From NCBI GenBank assembly GCA_015501585.1, contig JADNRY010000139.1, positions 62,001 to 126,000 of the forward strand: a stretch of 64,000 nt of DNA, read 5' to 3'. The position numbers and the translations under genes are program-made. Below, one piece after another: positions 11,630 through 22,125 of the stretch. The first letter of the stretch is position 1, and each line of letters begins with the position of its first letter. The DNA comes from Rhodocollybia butyracea. Lineage: Eukaryota; Basidiomycota; Agaricomycetes; Agaricales; Omphalotaceae. The notes under the pieces were generated by a model. The model was not told where the DNA came from and searched no databases. It saw nothing but the letters and a program-made list of their open reading frames with translations.

Positions 11630-12700
11630 GTATAGTCCTTTTTTTTAATGGTACGCGCCCATCAAGCGCCCATAGTGGACAGCTCACATTGACGAAGAGT
11701 AACCTGAAGCAATCTAGAGCTGTCCTGGACGTTGTTCGAGTCCTCAAACTATGTTGAATGCTAGTAGGATGAGACCGGCGCTCATGATACACATCGAGGG
11801 AGTAAGTGTTTAATTCAAAGAGGCGATACTTGTAAGTCGGGTTCATCACCGAAGTTGATCGTATCTACATTGATAGATGCGAATCGTGGAGTGGCACACA
11901 CATTTTGCATCTACTACACTGTAGACAACGAAAATATTTGAATGAGGGCCTGGAGAAGAAATGAATTGACTCAAAGCCCGCCTCATACGGGAATCTCAAA
12001 GGGGTAAATGGGAAACCACCTCGTGATTCCTCTATTTCTACTTAAAATCCAACAAAGAAGTTGAGTCTAGTACCTGCACCGATGACTCGGGTGCGTCCCC
12101 GACATCATGTTGTCCCTCAATGACACGTCAATTGGGGCGAGTAGTCTCCCGCGCAGTCTTCCACACGGGATGACAGGACCGTAGACCACTGGTGGAGCGG
12201 ATGGACAGAGACGAGGACAAACAAGCTGAACGTGCCGTTGGGTCGATAAATCTGAGATCAAAGTGATACACTGTAGTTAAAGGTAGAGCACGAACAATCA
12301 AAAAGGAGGAACTGAAGCGGGCAGCGGTGCAGTCTCATTGTGTGATGATAGGTTTGCTCATCCCTAGTTTACTTACAAGCATGCATATAACTAAATCCAG
12401 ACTGGATCATGGATTAATGGCCGGATAGGTGCCAATGCTTGGGATCCAGAGTCCCAGACCTAGCAAGCCCACCACTCCTCGCATAGGGCAATGGTGTGTC
12501 GGATGGGCTATGCTTGCGGTCATTGTGTACTCACCCAGAAGGTACTGTGCATGATGATGCAGCTACTCAAAGGACGCTAGTAAGTGACAAGTTAAACTCA
12601 TGCACTAAGATTTGGTAGGAATATGTATAATTGATTTAGAGTCCATCTCAATGAGTCAGGTACCATTAGCAAAATAAATCCTCTCCTGCCCAGTCTATGA
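11630..12700. other. Intergenic; 12.02-12.70 kb is the copy-1 end of a segmental duplication
   Basis: No gene is seen. From about 12.02 kb the sequence matches 26.33 kb onward at high identity, including the shared string CAATGACACGTCAATTGGGG at 12118 and 26450. In both copies the match runs toward the 3' exon of an M gene. Confidence 0.7.
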
Positions 12701-12708
12701 TTCTCTGC

Positions 12709-15700
12709 TTAGGGGGATGCTTCCTGCCCATATGCAGGGGGGTGTTGGATGGCATTCATTAGGGTATTGAGCCGCTCAAGCAGAAGCTCTGTCCTGTCTG
12801 GCTCCTGATATGCTATGGCTGTGTCTCCAGTCCCGCCATTATTCCCATTGTTTGGAGGTTCAACAGGAAGCAGGGACAACCGTGTAGTGCTCTCGATTGG
12901 TTGCAAAAATACAGTGATCCCCGGTTCAGGCTGTTCTTGATCCTGGCCTGTATCTCCATCTGTCCCCGAAGCTGCTGGAGTGATGTAACTTTTTGTAAAT
13001 GGAGTGATACCATGGGCATTGGCTGCTCTTGGTTGATGCATGTTTGGTGGAGAATCTGAGGTATATCTCTGTTCCAAAGGAGTGACATTGGCTTGACCTG
13101 GGGGAAAGTGCAACTCCTCAGAGGCTGAAATAAAGGTTATAAGATATACATGCATTGAACACAAAATGATGATGCACTACGGGAAGGAAAAACAATTAAT
13201 TTGATTGTCCAAAACACAATCTAAATGACTGTCTTGCACTCTTATTGATTGTCTGAACCATTCTTAATGACTGTCCAGTTTACTCAAAAAGATTGTCTTA
13301 TACCTTTAAATTGATTGTTTGAATCAACCTTACTGATTGTCCAGGTTACTCAAAAAGATTGTCTTATACCTTTATATTGATTGTTTGAACCAACCTTATT
13401 GATTGTCTGAACTAATCTTAATGATTGTCTGAACTACTTTCAATGATTGTCCTAACCTTTCAATATGATAGTCTGAAGCACTCTATTTAATAGTTTTGAG
13501 CTATCTAAATCATTGTCAAAAAACACTCCAAATGACAGTATGAGACACTCATATTAACTGTTCAGGACAATCTAAATGATTGTTTTTGGAAATGGGTCGC
13601 AGTGTCTTCAGACAATCATTGAGATTGCTTATCCATCACTCTGAATGCCTGGAACAATCATTTGAACTGCCTTGGACACTCTTTTTAAGTGTCTTGGGCA
13701 ATCATTTAGGGTGTCTTACACCATCACTTCAATGGTTTTCAATTACTTCTGAGGGGTTTAGTAATAGGAATAGCAATACAAATATATTTACTACATACTA
13801 CGCTACTACTTATCCCCAACTACCTAGCCGAAAAGAAGATCCAGAGTAAAATCAAAGTGAAACTTGGCTTCTCTCGGTAAGTAGTGAGTTCACTGGAGAG
13901 CGACAGAAAAAAAGTTACCTTATTCAACACACCATGGATAGAAACAACAACGTCACTGGGGTTAACGTTGGGAGTAAATCAGTATAGAAAAATTATGGAC
14001 AAGAAGCGCAACTTATACCTGCTTACATCTGAATGAGTGAAGGAATGGTGACGCACGAGAACCAATTCCAATGACTGAGTCGTCAAATAGTTCAATTAAG
14101 ACGCCAAAGTGCAAAAATAATGTACGCACCAGTTGAATATGCCTTTGTTGTGCGCTCTAAAAAAACATCACAGTTCAGTATGGGGAAAGTGATTCCGAAA
14201 GAACTCACCACAAAGGTTATCGACTATCCTCAATGCCTTGCATGCGCAATTCCGGTTTTGGATACAGGTTGTGAGGCCCAGACCAGGCATTGAGAGCTAA
14301 GGGACCGCGCGCGCACCACCTATGAAGGTGATGACGCCCAGCCCGGGTGTTGAGCTAGGGGACTGGGGGTGGTGCGCATCCGCTAAGAATTTGATGAGTG
14401 ATGCCCAGACCAGGCGCACATCTGCTACGAATCTGATGGTGCCCAGGCCAGGCGTTGAGCTAAGGGACAAGGAGTGGTGCGCGTCCACTACGAACTTGAT
14501 AGGCGATGATGCCTGGACCGGCCGTCGGGCTGTTCCATATGCTCTGAGTTTGATTAACAGCAACGCGGCCATAGGTCAGAATGACCGAAGTAACCATCCC
14601 CAAGGGCGTTGGGCCACTGAATGTACATGGAGAGAGGAACGGGCGGGTGGAAGTTTTTGGAAGTGCAATGGTTTGCCGGGCCGCCCGTAACGATGGGAAA
14701 GCATGAATAACGGCAGCATGAACACGGGTCAGAATGACCCGGGTAACTACGCAGCGGCTTTGGTCTGCTGAGCTTATGTGGAGAAAATAAGCGAGCGGGA
14801 GTTTTGAAGAGCAATGACGTCCACCAGTGGGGATGGGGAGATCGTGATCGACGACGACATGGACGTGAGTCAGAATGACCCCAGTAATTGAACGAGTGGG
14901 CGGAATAATGGAAGAGTGACGGCGTCCAGCCCGACCACCGGTGAGGATAGGGAGATCTTGATGGGCGGCGGCATGGTTGACCATTTATGCAAGAGCTACT
15001 GGAGAGGTTGGGGCCCATGCTTTCGCTAGCATTGAAGAACGAAAGTCTTGAACAATGAACATCTCGGGTTTTCAGGAAAGGCTGGGCGTTGAGCGGAGGG
15101 ACCAGAGGTGAGAGCGTGGTAGAATACTTCCAAAGGCGGCTGGCACTATGACAATCCAGCCACCGAGGAATGAGAGGCATGATGGGCGATCAAAGGGGAA
15201 AAGTTGGGTGAGCCAGAGCGTGCGTATCGTAGAAGATAGCAGAGGTAACAGCGCTGTCAATTCGATGATGGCGCAGCACTAAATTAGTATAAGAATTCTC
15301 TGTCGTGTTAGAATGACAGAACGCACCTCCGAGAGCTTGACTTTCTTCAATAGCGGCTTCCACACCGTTCGGCGGCTCTCCAGGAATTGATATCATCTGA
15401 CTCGAAGAAAGCTTCCTTCTCAGCCCAACGAGGACTGGGCGTTATTCTCAGTATAGGTAACACCTTAGACATCGTCTTTTTGAGATCAATGGTTGTAAAC
15501 ATACTTTGATCAATGACAGCGCCAAATAATTATTCGGCGCAAGCAGCCAAATTCCTTTCTGGGCCTGTCTTGACGTTGGCAATGTCGTTGTAGCGGTGGT
15601 GCTGCGGTCGCTGGTAAGTTCAACTTGACGTGATTGCAACTTGACGTGATCATGTGATCACGTCATGCTCTCCGATTGTTCCGCTCGTCCCGCTCTTCTG

Positions 15701-18700
15701 AGGCCTTTCAAGTCGTTAGGCTTGTTTTCACATTGCTTATGTTTTTCCCAACTAAGGTCAATATTGTAAAGCGTTTGTGTCCCCAGTAGCTAAAATGTCC
15801 ACTACACAAGACGTCATTTTCCTCCCGGCGGGCCGCGGTCCAATACCGCTCCTTTCTGGGCGCTTTTTTTCATTATCACTCATTTACCGCGTTTCTACTT
15901 ACCTTGCGCATTGCTGAATTAAATCTGGCTTTTGCACGCGACTACGCCAAACTCAGTTTGATGGTTCCCTTACACAAATATGTCCAAGTTAACAGCAAGT
16001 GTCGACGGTATGCTTTTCGTCAAAATCAAACATGCTTGTTTTCTGACGTGGTTTCCCTACCTTAACCGACCACCAGACAGACTCTTTGTGAACATATGAT
16101 AGCTCTCAATGTTGACTCGTTCACCATATGTCTTTTGTTTAAATCCACATCCCTATTTTTTGACCTGTTTTTTTTTTTCAGCGCCTCGAACGATCAAGCT
16201 CATAGTTCAAGCACTCGATGACCGCGATGTTCATAAACTTATCACATTCCCTCTATTGGAAATCCCGTTCACTCCTCAACACTGTCTCTACATCTAGTAT
16301 CACCCACTGGGTTCCGCTTGTTGTCAGCCATCCAGATGGTTCTGTCTCAATTATTTCTACCTGTGAGTACATTCAGATCTTTAACTCCCAGACACAGAAC
16401 TGATGCATCTCCTTCACTATGATACACTACTACTTGACCTTCTTCCTAATTACAACAGTTTGGTCCTCCAGCGGTCAGGTTTAATTTACTGAACGGCCCC
16501 TTTCCTATGCATTGTTGTTCATCTCATCTTTGAAGATTTCCAGCTTAAGTTGTATTGTTTATGTATGGTAATTGTAATGCATTTTTGTGGGCTTGCCACC
16601 CCAGCAAGGATGAGGGCTGTCGGTTTGTGACTCGCCGCTTTGTCGGCCACGCCCCCGGTCATTAGCTCTTAAGACAATTCATTTTTGCGATGACGCAAGG
16701 GTAAAAGGACAAGAACGAATGGATCATTTAGTCGACATATTTACCTGGCCGAACATCCGAGCGATACAAAGTACTACCTCTCATTTTGCTCTCATCAAGT
16801 CACACTTTGTCAAGTGTGCATATGAAAGCAAGGTAGGTAGGTAGTACAGGTGCAGTTCCATTGAGAAACAGCCGTATTCCGTGCCGCAGATATTGGCTTG
16901 GGACTCAAACAAGGAGAAGCCAAGCCTAAGTCAATTGCTTGTCCTGAAATAATTCTGCGCTGCTAAGATTTGCCATGCGCGTAAGGAATTGTTCATGAGT
17001 TTGAACGATGCCAATGTGCTTCTCTAGCACTTGACTACTCGCCTCATCATTCGAGCAATCCATTATACTACCATACCAAGGTGCTTATGATCTAGCACTT
17101 GGTTCTGGTATCAACTTACTTCCCAGACGGTTCGCATATGTTCGCCTCAAGCCAACTTCTTTCCTTAGCTTCCATGTCAGCCATTCCATCCCACTCTGCT
17201 CACTTTCCCAACCTGACAACTACATTTGTTGGCAACATGGTCTTTCAGAAGCTTCCAGCCTTTCACATCCCCTCACTCTTCACAATCTCCCTCCGTGTCA
17301 GCCTATCAACTTGGGTACAACATGTACACTCAGCCTTTGATTAAACTATTAAGTATTGCAGGGATATTTCCGAAAATTTTTGAGCCCATCCACCACGCCT
17401 GGCGCAATTAGAACCGGAAAGCAACGATTGGGTGGCAAGCGCCAGTAATGCATCTGGACTCATCGAAATCAATACCTCCCCGCTTGAAAAGATTCGGCTT
17501 GGATTTCACGAGTCATGCGGCAGTATTATTATCTACCAAAGAAACTAACCTCATTCAGTCGCATACACTCCTGCACCGCTATTATATTGGACTTACAGGT
17601 TGGAATTGTTGATCATTACCCAGTCGAAGCTGTGTGCTCCTGGGGCAATCTGAGCTCATTTACGGTCCTATTGCCCAGTCGAAGTTGTGTACTCCTGGGG
17701 CAATCACTCTTATGTTGGATAATAATAATAGGTTCCAGTTATGTACTCCCTATCTCGTCTCATTGCCCGGTTGAAGTTGTGTACTCCTGGTGCAATCCCT
17801 TACAAGTATATTGCTTATTTCTCTTACATTGGACTCTGTCAGTGTGGATATGTTCCGCTACACTATGTTTGGCATTTAATTTCATCTGTCTTCTTTCTTT
17901 GGTTGAGTTCAAATTGTTGTCTCCCAATCTTTGATTTCCCCATTCCAGTTTATCTCTTGATTTCTATCTATGTTTGTCGAGAGGGGAGCTTTGTTACTGG
18001 GAGTTCCGCCCCCTGCCCTTTGATCTCAGGTCAGATGGGATGTATTTCAATATAGGAAGGTTTACCCCCCAGGGGGTTCCGATGTTTCTCCATGTCTTAT
18101 TTTATTTATCCAGCCTCTTCGTTCATCCGAGTGCCTTGTTCCTATTTGGCAGTTTCGAGTATCTAACTCACATACAGGATTAGTTATCCTTAGCCCTCAG
18201 ACGTTTGTACACGTACACTTCTGAGGGTGAGTTACTTTATTTATATTTCTGTATTCACTTACTTACGCTGGTACTTGTAGCGCGTACTTATAAGTTCTAC
18301 AGGTACATACCTACTTCAATATCAGACGTTTGTACACGTACACTTCTGAGGCGCGTACTTATAAGTTCTACAATGTTGGACACTTATTTCTTTCTTACTT
18401 ACAGTTTTTATCTTGTGTTGCACCCTATCTCATTCCAGGGGGAGTGTTGTAGTTGTCGATCCGACAATGACATCATGTCAATCCGGTACTAATTCTCTTC
18501 CGACGTTGCTTACTGATGTACTTACTAATACTTACAGAGGTAGTAGAATATTGTAGATACCTCTAGAATAGCTGTGCTGTAGTATATAAGGCCTACCTCC
18601 AAGGCCAAGCAGAATAACAGTTATCTTCTCTTATCCCTCATTGCCTGAGCCTCACGGCTCTGAGTCCCCACTGCGCCGAATACCTACAACACTAACTTCC

Positions 18701-21433
18701 CAACTCTTTAATCATACTCACTGATGGCATGTACGCTCAGAAGTTCTGACATGTTCAATGTTCATCCATCTGTGCCTTTGTGGATCATCAATTAATTCCG
18801 GTTTTCTTGAGCTAGGATGGCGTTGGGTCAAGATGGAGCTTAGCTTTAGGGAGAAAATGCGAGGAGACCTCAGTGCTCTTCTAGCATGTGATAGAGTGAT
18901 ACTTCTGGCTTGTCAATTTCCTAGAAGACTAGGGATGGTCTATTTTTTCTCTACCCTTGTGCAGTTGGGACATGCCTTCACGTTTTGAAGTGGGCTACCC
19001 TTGCTTGTTTGTTCATGCCTAGGTATAACTCAGCTTGTTACTTTAGGGTTGTTGTTTTCTTTTATGATCGGGAGGATCTTAAGATGAAGACGGTGCTTAT
19101 CTAGCACATGTCCATTGTGTTTCTTTTTGAATCCCCCTTAGTGAGTTTGTTGAAGGTGGACCGCCGGTCCGACGGTTGTTGTTTCGGGTCTCAGCTGCCC
19201 CCCAGTCATGTTACCCCGCCGCCCCGTACTTTACCGTATTTGTTATTGATTGACCTATATATATTAGCTACCGTACTTAGAATACAGGGATCGTTTGCGC
19301 CCCCCGTTTGCACACCCCCTAAATTCTGTCTGATAAGCTTTTTGCTTATTATCGCTTCTGGACCTATCGCTCACAGAGTTACCAAATGACGTCTTTTAAT
19401 TTGTTTCAAATTTTTGCGAGGTTTGTGAGTTTGGTAAAATTTTCTTTGCTCCGCTAGAGTACAAGTCTCATAATCTGTTAGAGTAAATAACACTGTATGA
19501 GTACTTACGGTAGAGTAAAATGAGTGTAAGTGGAATCAGTCTCACCTCAGTTGATAGTAAGTACTGAAAAGGAATAGTCAAAGCAGTGGACCTCACCCCA
19601 ATAAGTAATGTACGGAGTACTCTCTAGCAACTCTCTAGCAACTCTCTAGCACTTATCTACTCAAACTACATTTCCATGGGTCCCTCAGCATCTCCTCTAT
19701 TGATTTCACTCTTCAGTTTGGCCAGGGATGGACCATAGCAGTCAGACAGGTCTGGTTTATTTTTGAAATGATTTTCTGTTCTTTTAAAAAACTGGAGGCA
19801 TGATAGTAAGTGTTAGATATTAGCTAGACTTTAGTCTAGCCTGATATCAGTCAAAATGTTGTTTCTTTCATAATGATTGTCTTAATCCCAGGCACTCTGA
19901 ATGATTGTTTGCTCAAGGCAATCCAAATCATTGTCCTCAATGGTAGGCAATCTCACTGATTGTCTTATGTTGGGCACTCTAAATGATTGTTTGCTCAAGA
20001 CAATCATTTTGATTGTCCTTAATAGTAGGCAATCCAAATGGTTGTCTTGAATTGGGCACTCTAAATGATTGCTTGCTCAAGACAATCAAAATGATTGTCC
20101 TCAATAGTAGGCAATCCAAATGATTGTCTTGAATTGTGGGCATTCTAAATGATTGTTTGCTCAAGACAATCAAAATGAGTGTTGGGCAAAAAAACATCTA
20201 AATGATTGTTTTTTCAAAAAATGATTGACTCAGACAATCATATCAATTGTTTTTTCTTCCCGTAGTGATCGATGGGGCTTTACCCGATGTCGATTCTACC
20301 CATGCTTGTGCTGGCGATAGGGTTCTTCTCCTTTTAATTCGCCGCCACGCTACCCACAAGATCAACTCGATTAGACATATTCCAGCAATAGCTCCTACAA
20401 CTACACCAGCAATAGTTTTGCCATGCAACGCCTCCTGATGAGACTGCACTGATCCACCAAGGGATGGAGTTGAACTTGTAGGGGATGAGATCGAAGTAGA
20501 GGATGAGACAGCTGAAGCTGACACAGCTGGGAAGTCGGGCATGTCATTCAATGTAGCAAAGCCAGGAATGTAGGTGAATCCACAAAAGCCAACGATCTGA
20601 TCAAGTGAAGCATCCTGTATCTCGATTGTAATGGTATGATTGCCGCTATTTGATTCCTGCTGAACAAAAGTGAAGTATTCGAAGTAGTCCTCGGCGAATC
20701 CTCCCATTTCACCTGCAAATTCAAGTTGAACCGGTGTTTGCTCATCAAGTGAAACACCTAGGGTGATATTTCCCGGAACAGTTGGGTCAAAATAACCAAG
20801 AAGTGTTATGTTCCATCCTATTCTTTTTTATTATGATCCACACACAATTTGAGGAAATTACAGACCTGTAAAGGGAAACTTCATTGTAGCCCCAGTAATT
20901 GCACTTGACTTTCCGGGCCCGCCGGTGGGCACAAAATCCTGCCACTGTCCTTCCAATACAATAGTGCTGTCTGTATAGTTTACAAATAAAAGTTGATTAT
21001 CCAGAGATGCTGTGGGTGTCGGGGTGAGCAAAGCATAATCAAAGGATAGTAATCCAGGTGTTGAACAGTTGATATTGAGATCAATTCCCAGATTCCCGTT
21101 TTCTTCCGATATAACCGCCTCCCACACTACGTTGTCAAAAGCAGATATCGCGGGCCCAAATTCTACTTGCCCCACAAGGATGGCACAGTCTGTCCCATTT
21201 GAAGCTTCTCCAATAAGCAACAACTGAATGAGAGGAATATCTTCAAGGTAATGTACATCAGGACTTTTTAAGTGGTGCGCTTCAAGCCTAAGCTTACCAA
21301 TCTCGATACTGAAGTCACCAACAAGGGGAGGAGTTCCAACTTGTAGCATGAATGTATTTTTATAGCCAGCGCTAGAGAAAAACATCCAATTGGCATCCTG
21401 ACTCGGAGAGACATTGAATGCAGAATTGTCCAC
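12709..21433 (-). CDS. M2: membrane protein with PPAY tail, last intron carrying a 7.1-kb transposon (486 aa)
   Basis: Exons 21433-21298, 21240-20866, 20817-20284 and 13124-12709 sum to 1461 nt, an exact open frame. Intron phases match M1 and M3. Exon 3 ends WVESTSG at a phase-1 donor GTAAAG (20283). The last exon begins after acceptor TTTCAG (13125) with SEELHFPPGQAN. The ectodomain contains DNQLLFVNYTDSTIVLEG; the membrane segment is at about residues 303-327 (IAGVVVGAIAGICLIELIL). The tail has VTPLEQRY and ITPFTKSY and ends RTELLLERLNTLMNAIQH then PPAY. The 7159-nt last intron contains a CACTA-like element (13175-20267); without it the intron would be about 66 nt. Codons upstream of 21433 are also open (GQTPAIIVD) but have no ATG, so the true N-terminus may differ. 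The gene may be intact or silenced, depending on splicing of the giant intron. Confidence 0.8.
13190..13740. repeat. Left subterminal repeat array of the CACTA element
   Basis: Fifteen or more degenerate copies of a 9-10-bp motif around ATGATTGTCT, mostly direct and then inverted (CAATCATT) from about 13.61 kb. In plant CACTA elements such motifs bind a transposon-encoded protein; that role is inferred here. Confidence 0.75.
14275..14520. repeat. Minisatellite, about 66-70-bp units
   Basis: Four or five degenerate units, each starting with GCCCAG(A/G)CC. The long open frames over it on both strands are by-products of the repeat and are not called as genes. Confidence 0.65.
14516..14960. repeat. 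Degenerate tandem repeat, about 105-160-bp units
   Basis: Three to four units sharing GTCAGAATGACC and a GGGCGG-rich segment. Frames open through the array (14460-14984 and 14554-15180 on the minus strand) have repeat-like composition and no family resemblance. Confidence 0.6.
15200..15639 (-). pseudogene. Possible captured gene fragment inside the transposon
   Basis: A minus-strand ATG frame (15639-15506) reads LPTSRQAQKGIWLLAPNNYL and ends at donor GTATGT. An acceptor near 15.40 kb rejoins in phase at MISIPGEPPNGVEAAIEESQ; a further small intron leads to a stop near 15.2 kb. The predicted product is about 97 residues. I recognise no family. CACTA elements often carry host-gene pieces, so capture is a plausible but unproven reading. 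Confidence 0.3.
15980..16297 (+). other. Small possible two-exon ORF (47 aa) in the transposon
   Basis: ATG at 15980 (MSKLTASVD) ends at donor GTATGC near 16008. A polypyrimidine-rich acceptor near 16181 rejoins in frame with APRTIKLIVQALDDRDVHKL and a stop at 16297. It is short and of unknown identity; it could be a transposon ORF remnant or chance. Confidence 0.2.
17631..17800. repeat. Short tandem repeats before the LTR
   Basis: Three to four copies of a block around GAAGTTGTGTACTCCTGG (17.63, 17.68, 17.77 kb; a fourth is diverged). A second repeat, CAGACGTTTGTACACGTACA, occurs at about 18.20 and 18.32 kb. They probably belong to the interior of the LTR element. Confidence 0.55.
18445..18691 (+). 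mobile_element. 3' LTR of a truncated LTR retrotransposon, nested in the CACTA element
   Basis: The 247-bp segment starts TGTTGTAG and ends CTACAACA, a perfect 8-bp inverted terminus of TG...CA type. It is preceded by a purine tract (CAGGGGGAG), the expected polypurine tract before a 3' LTR. It contains a TATA-like TATATAAGG. No matching 5' LTR, reverse transcriptase or integrase was seen in the window, and flanking 5-bp strings do not match, as expected for a truncated copy rather than a solo LTR. Confidence 0.6.
19620..19655. repeat. Short tandem repeat (CAACTCTCTAG-like, 3 units)
   Basis: Three consecutive 11-bp units with a diverged end. A minor feature of the transposon interior. Confidence 0.5.
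19891..20190. repeat. Right subterminal array, 82-bp tandem repeat x 3.5
   Basis: Units begin GGCACTCTAAATGATTG at 19891, 19973, 20055 and 20139 (the first and last slightly diverged). Each contains several copies of the ATGATTGT motif in both orientations, so the array forms part of the transposon end. Confidence 0.8.
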
Positions 21434-21612
21434 AATTATTGCAGGAGTCTGGCCGATGCCAGTGACCGTACGATAGTTGCTTCCAAAGGAGTAAGTATAT
21501 GATGACGATCACTGAGGAATAGCAAAGTTCAAACTCAAGGTCGTGCTATTTATAATTGCCTATAGCACTTCGAACTCCTCAGGTCTGGTAAGATTCACGG
21601 TAGTAGGGCGTA

Positions 21613-21655
21613 GCCCATCATGGTATTAATCGGAGATGGGAGAAGTTGTTGTTCC
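21613..21655 (-). promoter_or_regulatory. Conserved upstream element of M genes (M2 copy)
   Basis: About 180-220 bp upstream of the M2 start. The plus-strand core GGTATTAAT then GATGGGAGAAGTTG aligns with the blocks upstream of M1 and M3. A TATAAATAG-like box for the same gene lies near 21.55 kb on the minus strand. Confidence 0.5.
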
Positions 21656-21750
21656 TGTAACCATCGTTGAGTCTGCGCTTGTCTGCGCCAGAAAGTCGTT
21701 AGTCATTTCAACCGGAATGATGCCAGTAGGCTTCGCTGTTCAGTAACTTG

Positions 21751-22125
21751 AATTCTGGCCGAAATTCATCAGTTGCCCGTTGCGTTCAGGTGGCTCCTTA
21801 GTTGCGTGCGGGACTCCTATGAAGAATCTCAATGGTGAAATTGGCTGTTCCTGTTCTAGTAGCTACTTATGTCTGTCTCCAAGCATCCAAGTACGATGTG
21901 CCCAAAGTTCCTAAATTCTGGCCGGAATCTGTCAGTTGCCCGTTGCGTTCAGGTGGCTCCTTAGTTGCGTGCGGGACTCCTATGAAGAAACACAATGGTG
22001 AAATTGGCTGTTCCTGTTCTAGTAGCTATGTCTGTCTCCAAGCATCCAAGTACGATGTGGCCGAAGTTCCTAAATTCTGGCCGAAATTCGTCAGTTGCCC
22101 GTCGCGTTCGGGTGACTTGGTTTAG
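21751..22125. repeat. About 160-bp direct repeat, 2.3 copies
   Basis: AATTCTGGCC starts each copy at 21751, 21914 and 22073 (periods 163 and 159). Copies are near identical and contain TCAGTTGCCCG, the string at which the second duplication unit rejoins (27.24 kb). Not a CRISPR: units are long and have no spacers. Confidence 0.8.

Larger units (their letters stand above)
13175..20267. mobile_element. CACTA-type non-autonomous DNA transposon (7093 bp)
   Basis: The left end begins CACTACGGGAAGGAAAAAC (13175). The right end is its inverted complement, beginning CACTACGGGAAGAAAAAAC when read inward from 20267. About 35 bp of each end match with 3 differences. Flanking 3-bp strings are ATG and ATC, a target duplication with one mismatch at best. 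Both ends carry dense subterminal copies of an ATGATTGTCT-like motif in both orientations (about 13.19-13.74 and 19.87-20.25 kb), the layout typical of CACTA/EnSpm elements. No long transposase frame (EnSpm, Plavaka or KDZ) is seen on either strand, so it is probably non-autonomous. The interior contains minisatellites, a possible captured gene fragment and the 3' end of an LTR retrotransposon. Confidence 0.82.

Noticed and set aside
14297..15180. Long open frames on both strands inside the transposon
   Set aside because: They run through tandem repeats, have repeat-driven composition and match no family.
21751..22125. CRISPR-like direct repeats
   Set aside because: Units are about 160 bp, only 2.3 copies, no spacers, and the genome is eukaryotic.
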